Positions 32,302 to 39,647 of a stretch of 39,647 nucleotides of DNA are shown one piece after another. Made by a program: the position numbers and the translations under genes. The notes below the pieces were generated by a model. It worked only from the letters and a program-made list of their open reading frames with translations, did not search any database and was not told where the DNA came from. The number at the start of each line of letters is the position of its first letter. Position 1 is the stretch's first letter. The DNA is from Photorhabdus australis DSM 17609 (GTDB lineage: Bacteria; Pseudomonadota; Gammaproteobacteria; Enterobacterales; Enterobacteriaceae), in assembly GCF_000711895.1 (NCBI RefSeq), contig NZ_JONO01000046.1, positions 1 to 39,647 of the forward strand, read 5' to 3'.

Positions 32302-33282
32302 ATGAAGACGATCTATAGCAAGAAATTGGGAGTTTTCGCTGCTGACCATTGCAATTGCATGCATTTACAAGAGGAGGAAAATAATACAAGTCCCGCATTA
32401 CAAACTGAGGAATTATCAGACGGAATTCACATAAATCGAATTCGTTTTGAGCTTAACAAAGATTTCACAGAATATTGTGAAGGGCCGCCGACGGTATCAA
32501 TTGCGTTTATTTTGAGCGGGAAAGGGAAGATGGCGATTGAGAACGGCGATGTTTTAGATATTAATCCCGGCACAATGGTATTTTTCTATTCACCTAAGAT
32601 GACACGTGGCATGAATTTCTTTGGCTGTGGAATGTGGCATATTCTTGATATCCGTTTTTCTTTGAATGAAATTGAAGCTCAGGAATTGCCATGCTTTACC
32701 CAATTGACGTCGGGCTTTGAGAAAAATGTTAGCTATAGTGATGTTTTGATGATGGCTCGTCCGATTTATCCGCCATTTATGCAGATAGTCAATCAAATAG
32801 AAGAATGTCAATTAAATGGTAATGTTAGAAAGGTTTATTTGAAGGCGAAGGCGTTAGAGATACTTGCTTGTGTGGCGGCTCAAATTTATGATTGTCAATA
32901 TAATGTGATTAATGGTTTGCAGCGCCGTGCGGTTTATAATGCAATAAAAATAATTAACAATGATTATCATTCCCCCTGGACAATAAAGTCGCTATCGAGA
33001 GCGGTTGGTTTGAATGAGAGAAAATTAAAAGAGGGATTCCGTGCTGTTGTTTTTCGCACTTTCCATCAATATCTGGAAAATGTTCGTATGACCACAGCGG
33101 AAGATTTATTGAAGAAAGGGATGAGTGTTATTGATGTTTCTACCGCAGTGGGTTATTCCAGCCCAAGTCATTTTTCTAAACGTTTCCGGCAACATTATTT
33201 GATCAACCCTAAGGCATGGCAAGCGAAATATGCTGTAAGCCATACATTACTGGCAGATCATATTGCAGTGGAAAGTGAGTAA
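32302..33282 (+). CDS. ybtA: AraC-family siderophore regulator (YbtA-like)
   Basis: The ATG at 32302 is chosen because AGGGGG lies about six bases before it; a longer reading from 32248 has no such site. The 326-residue protein is near YbtA in length (319). An N-terminal cupin-like sensing domain is followed by a C-terminal double helix-turn-helix, with WTIKSLSRAVGLNERKLKEG for the first helix pair and VIDVSTAVGYSSPSHFSKRF for the second, the most conserved AraC signature. YbtA in Yersinia activates its receptor, transport and biosynthesis promoters when the siderophore is present. Divergent placement from the operon supports the same task. A Fur-box-like palindrome lies inside its coding region at 32959-32971. 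Confidence 0.88.
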   Translation: MKTIYSKKLGVFAADHCNCMHLQEEENNTSPALQTEELSDGIHINRIRFELNKDFTEYCEGPPTVSIAFILSGKGKMAIENGDVLDINPGTMVFFYSPKMTRGMNFFGCGMWHILDIRFSLNEIEAQELPCFTQLTSGFEKNVSYSDVLMMARPIYPPFMQIVNQIEECQLNGNVRKVYLKAKALEILACVAAQIYDCQYNVINGLQRRAVYNAIKIINNDYHSPWTIKSLSRAVGLNERKLKEGFRAVVFRTFHQYLENVRMTTAEDLLKKGMSVIDVSTAVGYSSPSHFSKRFRQHYLINPKAWQAKYAVSHTLLADHIAVESE

Positions 33283-33325
33283 AATTTTTTATTTTATCGT
33301 TGATTATTAGGTGAGTTCCCAAAAG

Positions 33326-33346
33326 GTGGCCATTTTTGATGGCCAC
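33326..33346. terminator. Hairpin between convergent ybtA and lipase genes
   Basis: GTGGCCAT (33326-33333) pairs perfectly with ATGGCCAC (33339-33346) around TTTTG. It lies between the ends of two converging genes and is flanked by CTTTTGGG on the minus side. The T-tracts are short, so it may be a weak two-way terminator. Confidence 0.6.
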
Positions 33347-33378
33347 TCTATGGATAGGGATATCGCATGATTTTTATG

Positions 33379-35232
33379 TTATGCCAGTATTATATTATCT
33401 GCGAATAGGCTATCCATGCTGACGCCAACTAAAGTGACTGAGTTTTGGCCGAAGGTAAACACTAAGTTATTGTCTACCATAGAGGCGTGATCCAAATAAC
33501 TACTTTTATCGCTGCTGCCTTCGGTACCCAGGAACACCAGTTTGTCTGTTTTGTTGTAACCGTAGATAATATCTTGTCCAAATTCACCGCTAAACAGGAA
33601 GGTATTATTATTGCCTTGGCTTTTCAACACATCGTTACCTTCACCGCCAACAAAGACATTGTTATTACCAAAGCCGATCAAAGTATCATCACCATCCAGG
33701 CCGAACAACCAAGAGCCGGAGGTTTTAGCCGTAAGAGTATTGTCCCCGTCGTTGCCGGTTACTGAATTAGCGTATTTCGTTAGCCCCTTATTGGCGGAGT
33801 ACAAACCATCATTTCTGACTTGAGAATCGACATCTTTGGTGAAAAACAGCCAGGTACTTTCCTTGCTTCTTACTGTGGAGATATCTGTAGCAATGGTGAT
33901 TCCACCTTGTGCATCGCGCAGATACAAGGTACCCGCTTTGTCATAAGCTATTTCCGCACCTTTCAACGACTTTTGTAAGTCAAAGGTATTATGACCTTGT
34001 CCGCCAGCAATAACGTTAAATCCACCATCATCACGGAATATATCATTCCCGTTGCGTCCTTCCAGATAATCGTTTCCTTTACCACCTTTAATTAGATCGT
34101 TGCCGTCGGTACCGATAATAAAAGTACTGCCAGTGTGTTTTTCAGCATTGCGGTTTAAATCCTGTACCCAGGTATTTACACGAGCGACGTTGGAAAGATT
34201 GCTGACAACAATAGTCGAATCTTTATGAGTCAGGTCGTAAAACACTGAATCCATAATGCGCTGCATGCCGCTCTGGTAAAACGGAGTGACATGCGAAACC
34301 CAGGTTGATGGATTAGCAATAGAGAAAGGCAATACATTCCACCAGTTTGAGGCATAGTGATCATTAAAGTTAACAATATTATTTGTCGCAGAATCCTTTG
34401 GTGCATCGTGTACACCGGGTGATGAGGAAGTGACGCTGGTACCCGTCAAAACGCGGAATACTGGGTCATTTTCATATCCCACGTTCAACACTTTGCCGTC
34501 CTTCTCATACTGTGATGGTGAAGCGAAAGTTATGTAGTTAGACTGGGAGTAGAATCCACCCCATTTTTCATTACTGGCCTCTGCCATACTGTTCGTCGCT
34601 AAACCGCCCAAACTATGACCACTGACCACAATGTCACTTCCGGTAAGGCCATTAGCTTTAGCGTAATTAGCCACATGATCCAGCAACCGGCCAAAAGCGT
34701 TTGGTGTATAGTTATTCGAATATTCTGTCTTTCCTAAGCCGACCAACACATTGTTGATAATGTCACCAAATGTATCGGTGATTATTGTTTCCCGTGGGCC
34801 GCTGGTGCCGCGAAATGCAATGCCAATAGAAATCAAATTGCCGTCGGCATCATATTTTCCCATCACTTCCGCTTGGGCAGTGGAGTGACTTGATTTTTCG
34901 CCATAAAAAGTACCTCGGGCATCTGTTTTACCCTGATAGCCTAACTCGTCAGCGCTGATAGTAAACCATCCAGCTTCGTTAAGCTTATCTCGTGCTTGTT
35001 TTTCCGAATCTGGATTCCAGGGCAATTTAGGCGTGATGCCTTGTGAGGTGGTGCTGCCGATAATAGCCTTTAATAACGTTAATGGCATCCCTAAGCCAAA
35101 ACCGTAATTGTAATATCCCTCAGCAAATCCACTCCCCAGATTATGGTAGGCATACCCGGAAATGGCTTTAGCGTCGGAAAATAACTCTTTTGAAGTAGCG
35201 TCATCAAAATCTTTATACTGAAAAACACCCAT
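33379..35232 (-). CDS. lipA: RTX lipase, family I.3, type I-secreted (Serratia LipA-like)
   Basis: The 617-residue protein follows Serratia marcescens LipA and Pseudomonas family I.3 lipases in length and sequence. The nucleophile is Ser207 in SGHSLGGLA; Asp256 (GYENDPVF) and His314 (WVSHVTPF) fit the other triad positions. Two glycine-rich RTX blocks (about 374-401 with GTDGNDLIKGGKGNDYL, and 493-537 with LFGLDGDDTL and GGEGNDVL) should bind calcium after export. The C-terminus FADNIILA is a typical uncleaved type I signal; there is no N-terminal signal peptide. No lipBCD-type exporter lies in the window, so a protease-type exporter elsewhere probably serves it. AAGGA lies about eight bases before the ATG. 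It would hydrolyse lipids outside the cell, likely during insect infection (inference). Confidence 0.93.
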   Translation of the reverse strand: MGVFQYKDFDDATSKELFSDAKAISGYAYHNLGSGFAEGYYNYGFGLGMPLTLLKAIIGSTTSQGITPKLPWNPDSEKQARDKLNEAGWFTISADELGYQGKTDARGTFYGEKSSHSTAQAEVMGKYDADGNLISIGIAFRGTSGPRETIITDTFGDIINNVLVGLGKTEYSNNYTPNAFGRLLDHVANYAKANGLTGSDIVVSGHSLGGLATNSMAEASNEKWGGFYSQSNYITFASPSQYEKDGKVLNVGYENDPVFRVLTGTSVTSSSPGVHDAPKDSATNNIVNFNDHYASNWWNVLPFSIANPSTWVSHVTPFYQSGMQRIMDSVFYDLTHKDSTIVVSNLSNVARVNTWVQDLNRNAEKHTGSTFIIGTDGNDLIKGGKGNDYLEGRNGNDIFRDDGGFNVIAGGQGHNTFDLQKSLKGAEIAYDKAGTLYLRDAQGGITIATDISTVRSKESTWLFFTKDVDSQVRNDGLYSANKGLTKYANSVTGNDGDNTLTAKTSGSWLFGLDGDDTLIGFGNNNVFVGGEGNDVLKSQGNNNTFLFSGEFGQDIIYGYNKTDKLVFLGTEGSSDKSSYLDHASMVDNNLVFTFGQNSVTLVGVSMDSLFADNIILA

Positions 35233-35246
35233 GATGCATATCCTTG

Positions 35247-35268
35247 TAAGGTTAAAATAAGGTTAAAA
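35247..35268 (-). repeat. 11-bp tandem repeat in the lipase leader
   Basis: TAAGGTTAAAA occurs twice head to tail (35247-35257 and 35258-35268), beginning 15 bases upstream of the lipase start. On the lipase strand it reads TTTTAACCTTA twice, directly next to the AAGGA ribosome binding site. It could be a regulator site or a change-prone repeat. Confidence 0.6.
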
Positions 35269-35597
35269 GAGTGTTCTAAAAATATTAACTAACTAGGTAA
35301 GTATAGATTGTTATAGATGATTTAAAGTTTAATTATCTGATAATTTATAAATTAGTGAGCCATCATGAACATTTGATATTTTTGCGTAACATGTGTTGAA
35401 TAATTGTTACAATCATGCTAACAAACGAACAAGCAAGATTAAAAATGGGGTAAATGATGGATGGCAACAGTTCATACCACTATCAAGGGGATTTATGAAT
35501 TCGATTTAGTATTTATAAAAAGGCAGTGGAAAAGCGTTATCGGTGATTCACTCAATCAATTGAATAAATCCATGGAATTATGTTTAGCATCTTAGAG
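35269..35597. other. AT-rich intergenic stretch, lipase promoter region
   Basis: I see no convincing gene. Lipase promoter elements must be here or in the neighbouring repeat, but none matches a consensus clearly. Confidence 0.4.
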
Positions 35598-35905
35598 TCA
35601 ACCTATTTGCGCTATAATTTTGTTTGAGATCTCTTCCACCTCATACAATTTATGGATCGCGATATCCCGGATTAATGTTGGCTTAAGTGGGATGATAATG
35701 TCGTGAATTGGGTTGTGCAGCGATAGAGCCACGAATGGCACCAAGGTAAATTAAGTTGCCGCACTTCATAGCTTTGCTGTTGAACCTTACTATCCATTTC
35801 CGCTGCAAGGAGTGCCTCAACTGTCGATATGGGTATCGGGCCATCAAGGGTCATCGAAGAGACGATGAGATTTGCATCGTGCATATTCAAATGGAGGTCG
35901 GACAT
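35598..35905 (-). pseudogene. Frameshifted small gene of unknown function
   Basis: From the ATG at 35905 one frame reads MSDLHLNMHDANLIVSSM and on through MDSKVQQQSYEVRQLNLP, then turns into Cys/Trp-rich sequence and stops. Near 35750 another minus-strand frame takes over with VPFVALSLHNPIHDIIIPL and KPTLIRDIAIHKLYEVEEIS, ending at the TGA at 35598-35600. The two parts join if one base is restored, giving about 102 residues. I do not recognise the family. No good ribosome binding site precedes the ATG. A third frame is also open for part of the stretch, so the frameshift reading is not certain. Confidence 0.4.
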
Positions 35906-36275
35906 GGCAGAGGCCAGAAAATAATTGGGAAAATATTTATCTTGGCCATTACCTTATATTATTTTCCTGTTTTATTTTTCGCTATTTTTTCACATATAAA
36001 TATTTGTGATTTCTTATTATCAGTGGGTTATAGTAAAGCCAAGAAATTTTTTCATAAAAATAAAAGTGTAAAATCGGAGTTTTTAATAATTATCAAATAT
36101 TGACCTGATTGTTTTTCACCTATTATATAAAAACAATTAATCCTGTAAGTTATAAAAACGATTCATTGTTATTTTTATGTACTAAACTATGATTGACTCC
36201 AATTGAGAGAAATTACTTGTACAATAATTTAATATGTTGATTATAGAAGAGCATGATTTAATTTAAGAGGAGTAT
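35906..36275 (+). promoter_or_regulatory. AT-rich leader of the tail-fibre genes
   Basis: This is very AT-rich and holds no gene I trust. An open frame runs across it on the plus strand, but its first half is the antisense of the frameshifted gene. The last part, from about 36222, is copied again before the second fibre gene. GAGGAG stands just before the fibre start. Confidence 0.4.
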
Positions 36276-36550
36276 ATGAACAAAAAAAATGATTTTAAGG
36301 CTTTTTCTATTAAGAATGGCGCTAATGTGGTGAGTCAATATTCTTATGAAAATAGCCCAGAGTTACAGACTGGATTGACACCCAATAGTCCTGTCGATAT
36401 TCACTTGTTAAATAAGGCATTGCGTCAATCATCAACCATATCATCTGTGGTGGCTGATTTTATTGCGACACAATCAGGTGATGATGTTCTGGATGATGGT
36501 GATCTGGCTAAACTCACCACCCAATTAAATCGAGCATTAAACCAAATAGT
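36222..36550 (+). repeat. Direct repeat copy 1: fibre leader and N-terminus
   Basis: The stretch runs from the AATAATTTAAT leader through the first roughly 90 codons of the first fibre gene. It recurs with high identity at about 37889-38222 in front of and within the second fibre gene. Boundaries are approximate because the leader is less conserved. Confidence 0.8.
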
Positions 36551-37121
36551 CACTGATGGCAACGTGCCCAATAGCCGGAAAATAAATGGTAAAGCGTTGA
36601 CTGAAGATATTAGTCTGAATGCGAGTGATGTGGGGGCATATACTCGAGCAGAAGTGGATAAATTGATTAAAACAACCAGTGAAATTCCTGTTGGTTCTCC
36701 TATTCCCTGGCCATTGCCGCATCCACCTTCCGGTTATTTCACTTGTAATGGCTCCGCTTTTAGTAGATCACAGTATCCCAGGTTAGCAGAAGCTTATCCT
36801 GATGGCAGGTTACCCGATTTAAGGGGGGAGTTTATTCGTGGATGGGATGATAGTAGAGGGGTAGATCCATCTCGTTCATTATTGTCATGGCAAGAAGGGG
36901 CTTATTCGGTTCAAGACGTTGGTAGTGGTGATGCTCTTATTACCTTCACGCACAATGATCGCACAAAATTACAGTGGGATATTCCCCAAGATAACAATAT
37001 TTCGGTAAGAACTAGATTCATTGGAGGTAATCAAACAGCACACTGGATGGCGGATAAGAACTATATAGGAGTGTCAAGACCCCGCAATATCGCATTTAAC
37101 TACATCGTAAAGGCAGAATAA
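36276..37121 (+). CDS. Phage-type tail fibre with tail-collar domain
   Basis: The 281-residue protein has three parts. An N-terminal attachment segment (about 1-93) is shared with the second fibre gene downstream. A linker (about 97-122) contains SRKINGKALTEDISLNASDVG, a recurrent tail-fibre repeat motif. A tail-collar domain follows (about 140-200), with VGSPIPWPLPHPPSGYFTCN and LPDLRGEFIRGWD. The end, SRPRNIAFNYIVKAE, is the usual terminus of such fibres. GAGGAG lies just before the ATG. The assembly-protein gene starts three bases after the stop, the normal fibre-chaperone arrangement. It should bind a bacterial or host surface structure. At 281 residues it is short for a complete fibre. 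Confidence 0.85.
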   Translation: MNKKNDFKAFSIKNGANVVSQYSYENSPELQTGLTPNSPVDIHLLNKALRQSSTISSVVADFIATQSGDDVLDDGDLAKLTTQLNRALNQIVTDGNVPNSRKINGKALTEDISLNASDVGAYTRAEVDKLIKTTSEIPVGSPIPWPLPHPPSGYFTCNGSAFSRSQYPRLAEAYPDGRLPDLRGEFIRGWDDSRGVDPSRSLLSWQEGAYSVQDVGSGDALITFTHNDRTKLQWDIPQDNNISVRTRFIGGNQTAHWMADKNYIGVSRPRNIAFNYIVKAE

Positions 37122-37123
37122 TA

Positions 37124-37747
37124 ATGACACACGAAAATATCTTAGATACTGAAACCGCTATATTAGGTGAAGATGGTTTAGCAACTAAAGCCGGCTGGAT
37201 AAAGGTTTATCATGTTAATCCTTATTCGAGAGAATTCGTTGGCACTAATGTTGAGTATGTGGCGGAAGGGGTAGGTGTATCCGCACATTCTTATTCTGAT
37301 GCGCCAAATCTTCCTGATGCCGATAATCTGGCTGTGCGTCGCAGTGCGGACGAAAGCCATTGGGAAATTGTCCCTGACCATCGAGGGAAAATAGCTTACA
37401 ACACACAAACGGGTGAACAACAGGAAGTTTCTGAACTGGGTGAATTAGCAGAAACATTGACATTCGAGCCACCGGCTACGGATTTTGATCAATGGGATGG
37501 TGAAAAATGGGTAACGGATATTGAAGCGCAACAAACCAGTCAGATTAAACAGGCAGAACAACAACGTGATATTTTTCGTCAACAAGCCAATGAGGCCATA
37601 ACGGTATTGCAATATGCGGTTGAAACTGAAATGGCATCGGAAGCTGAAAAGGCGTTATTACTCGATTGGAAAAAGTATCTGGTATTATTAAGTCGGATTG
37701 ATACTTCACTGGCACCAGATATTAACTGGCCTGAAAAACCGCAATAA
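37124..37747 (+). CDS. tfa: Tail fibre assembly protein
   Basis: The 207-residue protein fits the Caudovirales tail-fibre assembly (Tfa) family. Its C-terminal half carries the family pattern: WDGEKWVTD, a glutamine-rich coiled segment (QIKQAEQQRDIFRQQANE), then LLLDWKKYLVLLSRID and a final proline-rich NWPEKPQ. Such proteins help the fibre fold and may remain bound to its tip. It directly follows the first fibre gene and precedes the second, so it may serve one or both. Confidence 0.88.
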   Translation: MTHENILDTETAILGEDGLATKAGWIKVYHVNPYSREFVGTNVEYVAEGVGVSAHSYSDAPNLPDADNLAVRRSADESHWEIVPDHRGKIAYNTQTGEQQEVSELGELAETLTFEPPATDFDQWDGEKWVTDIEAQQTSQIKQAEQQRDIFRQQANEAITVLQYAVETEMASEAEKALLLDWKKYLVLLSRIDTSLAPDINWPEKPQ

Positions 37748-37821
37748 TAATAGCATTAATGTTTTTACCGTCTTTTTAAATATTGATAAAAAGTTTTTTA
37801 ACCGGCGTTTTAATTTAATAA

Positions 37822-37843
37822 AAGCTCGTTTAAAAACGAGCTT
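37822..37843 (+). terminator. Hairpin after the assembly gene
   Basis: AAGCTCGT (37822-37829) pairs with ACGAGCTT (37836-37843) around TTAAAA. There is only a short T-rich tail (GTCGTTG), so it is a weaker terminator. It separates the first fibre-chaperone pair from the second fibre gene. Confidence 0.55.
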
Positions 37844-37888
37844 GTCGTTGTGCTATGGATAATTGCTATAAATTAAAGAGAGTTTTTT

Positions 37889-38222
37889 AATAATTTAATG
37901 TGGTGATTATAATAAAGAATTATTTAATTTGGGAATTTAGGAGAGTATATGAGCCAAAAAAATGATTTTAAGGCTTTTTCTATTAAGAGTGGCGCTAATG
38001 TGGTGAGTCAATTTTCTTATGAAAATAGCCCAGAGTTACAGACTGGATTGATACCCAATAGTCCTGTCGATGTTCACTTGTTAAATAAGGCATTGCGTCA
38101 ATCATCAACCATATCATCTGTTGTGGCTGATTTTATCGCGACACAATCGGGTAGTGATGTTTTGGATGATGGTGATATAGCTAAACTTACCGCGCAATTA
38201 AATCAGGCGTTAAAACAAAAAG
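37889..38222 (+). repeat. Direct repeat copy 2: fibre leader and N-terminus
   Basis: Partner of the copy at about 36222-36550. The coding part is nearly identical at protein level (DFKAFSIKSGANVVSQFSYE against DFKAFSIKNGANVVSQYSYE). A second shared block lies further on: 36564-36638 matches 38369-38443, covering the SRKINGKAL linker. Confidence 0.8.
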
Positions 38223-39205
38223 TTTCAGCAGAAATTCCAGGTGCCTCATTGACACAAAAAGGCATTGTTCAACTGACTAATGAGATAGGTAATAATGACA
38301 CATTAGCAGTGACACAAAAATTGGTTCAGGAAATCGTTAATTCATTGCGTGGAAATATTGATAGCAAAGTACCTAATAGCCGGAAAATAAATGGTAAAGC
38401 ATTGAGCGGTGATGTTAGTCTGAATGCGGGGGATGTGGGGGCTGCATCAACTAATGATGCAATGCGTTTTACTAATTTGAATGGATGGGAAAACATATAT
38501 AACGGTTGTTCTTGGGTTGCCCCTAATACGCCTTTCGTCACTCGATATGGGTTGCCAAATGTGTATGGAGTCCAGTTAAGATTTAGTAATGTAAATGGTG
38601 CATCAAGCGAAGGAATTGAGGGAGTATGGAGCCACAGATTGGTTTTCATACATGGGGGAGATACATATCGTACAGATTACATAAATGCGGGGGCTAAAAC
38701 TACACGTAAATTCTGGGATGATGCTAATGCTAAGCCGGATACCAACGGATTTCTCAAGAGAGCCTCTCCGATAGTAGAAATTTACCCCGATGGCACATTC
38801 TCAACTAATGAAGAATCAGAGGGTGCAGACGTTAAAAAAGAGGGGACCGGCATATATCACCTGTCAAATATTTTAGGGTATAACGCGGATGGTGGTTGGG
38901 GAATACATGGGGGTATTTCTGTTCCTCACGATAATAATAATCTCGAGCTGATTTTTGTTAAGGATCAAGTTCAGCCTGATGGTTCCATTATTGTTAAAAC
39001 TTTCCACCGTCAACATTCACATTTACCTGAAATGTTTCAGAATTGGCGAGTTAAATCTATTGATGACAAGGGTAACAAGATATTCTACCAGGATGGTGAA
39101 CCCTGCGATATTCCCGATTATTGCCGTTTAGATATTCGTGTCCAAATGCCGGAAGATTCATTGTGGAATTTGAGACAAAACAAGTTGCAGGAAGAATATA
39201 GATAA
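37949..39205 (+). CDS. Second tail fibre protein with different C-terminus
   Basis: The 418-residue protein repeats the first fibre's N-terminal segment (about 1-93), then has a stretch absent from the first (about 94-139, with GASLTQKGIVQLTNEIGNND, a common fibre motif), then the shared SRKINGKAL linker. After about residue 165 it is unrelated to the first: there is no tail-collar domain, and its C-terminus contains YHLSNILGYNADGGWGIHGG and LDIRVQMPEDSLW. I have seen similar ends in phage tail proteins but cannot name the domain. AGGAG precedes the ATG. No assembly gene follows it before the transposase. It probably gives a different binding specificity. Confidence 0.75.
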   Translation: MSQKNDFKAFSIKSGANVVSQFSYENSPELQTGLIPNSPVDVHLLNKALRQSSTISSVVADFIATQSGSDVLDDGDIAKLTAQLNQALKQKVSAEIPGASLTQKGIVQLTNEIGNNDTLAVTQKLVQEIVNSLRGNIDSKVPNSRKINGKALSGDVSLNAGDVGAASTNDAMRFTNLNGWENIYNGCSWVAPNTPFVTRYGLPNVYGVQLRFSNVNGASSEGIEGVWSHRLVFIHGGDTYRTDYINAGAKTTRKFWDDANAKPDTNGFLKRASPIVEIYPDGTFSTNEESEGADVKKEGTGIYHLSNILGYNADGGWGIHGGISVPHDNNNLELIFVKDQVQPDGSIIVKTFHRQHSHLPEMFQNWRVKSIDDKGNKIFYQDGEPCDIPDYCRLDIRVQMPEDSLWNLRQNKLQEEYR

Positions 39206-39233
39206 TATGTACCTCTAATCACAATTTATAGTA

Positions 39234-39270
39234 ATACAGGGCCTAATATGGCCCTGTATCTTATTATTTT
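39234..39270 (+). terminator. Strong terminator after the second fibre gene
   Basis: ATACAGGGCC (39234-39243) and GGCCCTGTAT (39250-39259) form a perfect 10-bp stem around TAATAT, followed by CTTATTATTTTT. This is a textbook intrinsic terminator about 30 bases after the fibre stop. Confidence 0.85.
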
Positions 39271-39356
39271 TCATGCAACTATCCGGTTATTTGCAATATA
39301 CCCGTAATCATTGAAGATGCTTGATTTTATCCGAAATGGAGATCATTATCCTCGCT

Positions 39357-39647
39357 ATGAAAATATTTATTACATCAGAACAAAAAATCAAACTTGAACG
39401 TCTTCACGACACCACTCGCGATGGTCAAGTACGAGACAGAATAAAAGCCATCCTTCTGGCTTCTGAAGGGTGGAGTTCTGTGATGATCGCCCAGGCATTG
39501 CGACTCCATCAGACCACCGTTGACCGCCATATCAGTGATTACCTCAATCAAGGTAAACTGAAATCGGATAATGGGGGGTCTGACAGTTTGCTTTCCCGAG
39601 AACAAACTGATTTTTTAATCAACCACTTATCTCAACATCTTTTCCAT
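39357..39647 (+). CDS. IS630-family transposase, N-terminal part (runs off right edge)
   Basis: The 97 codons from the ATG at 39357 stay open to the window end. The protein begins MKIFITSEQKIKLERL and contains DRIKAILLASEGWSSVMIAQ and LRLHQTTVDRHISDYL, a helix-turn-helix typical of IS630-family transposases. The catalytic DDE part is outside the window. No ribosome binding site is obvious. The left end of the element probably lies within 39275-39356, but I could not define its inverted repeat. Confidence 0.85.
   Translation, partial: MKIFITSEQKIKLERLHDTTRDGQVRDRIKAILLASEGWSSVMIAQALRLHQTTVDRHISDYLNQGKLKSDNGGSDSLLSREQTDFLINHLSQHLFH

Noticed and set aside
35756-36103. 115-residue plus-strand reading frame
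   Set aside because: Its first half is the antisense of the better-supported frameshifted minus-strand gene, and the rest is low-complexity AT-rich sequence.

Overview
The window looks like an accessory region of a Photorhabdus- or Xenorhabdus-type enterobacterium. The reasons are a moderately AT-rich gammaproteobacterial sequence, a Serratia LipA-like RTX lipase, tail-fibre genes, ISAs1- and IS630-type transposase fragments at the two edges, and a divergent Yersinia-type yersiniabactin locus. The genus is an inference. No rRNA or tRNA gene was seen.

Layout. 1-212 is the start of an ISAs1-family transposase running off the left edge. 213-1093 is AT-rich, with one small hypothetical ORF, an 8-bp tandem repeat and a terminator. 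1094-2257 is a Tat-exported bicupin of the oxalate decarboxylase family. 2536-32005 is one continuous minus-strand siderophore operon of nine genes with overlapping or nearly touching ends. In transcription order these are a FyuA-like TonB receptor, a YbtX-like MFS protein, two YbtP/YbtQ-like ABC transporters, HMWP2, HMWP1, YbtU, YbtT, and one polypeptide fusing the salicyl-AMP ligase (YbtE) to the salicylate synthase (YbtS). A YbtA-like AraC regulator (32302-33282, plus) is divergent, and the shared intergenic region holds a strong Fur-box match and further repeats. 33379-35232 is a type I-secreted RTX lipase. 35598-35905 looks like a frameshifted small gene. 36276-39205 is a tail-fibre cassette: tail-collar fibre, assembly chaperone, second fibre. 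39357-39647 is the start of an IS630-family transposase running off the right edge.

How the genes work together. The fused YbtE-YbtS makes salicylate from chorismate and activates it. HMWP2 (ArCP-Cy-A with embedded methyltransferase-like domain-PCP-Cy-PCP) adds two cyclised cysteines. HMWP1 adds a malonate-derived unit and a C-methylated thiazoline, YbtU reduces one ring, and YbtT edits the line. FyuA, YbtP/Q and YbtX import or move the ferric complex, and YbtA plus Fur control the locus.

The main novelty is HMWP1. It is 3906 residues, against roughly 3160 in Yersinia. The PKS C-methyltransferase that should sit between AT and KR is reduced to a helical stub with no SAM-binding core. A complete extra Cy-A-PCP module has been inserted before the terminal thioesterase. 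The new A domain reads as cysteine-specific (DLYNLSLIW-K), but its Cy domain has lost the conserved Thr of the FTS motif. The predicted product is therefore a yersiniabactin relative that lacks the gem-dimethyl group and carries a fourth cysteine, cyclised or left as an open thiol. I know of no described siderophore from exactly this architecture, but no search was possible.
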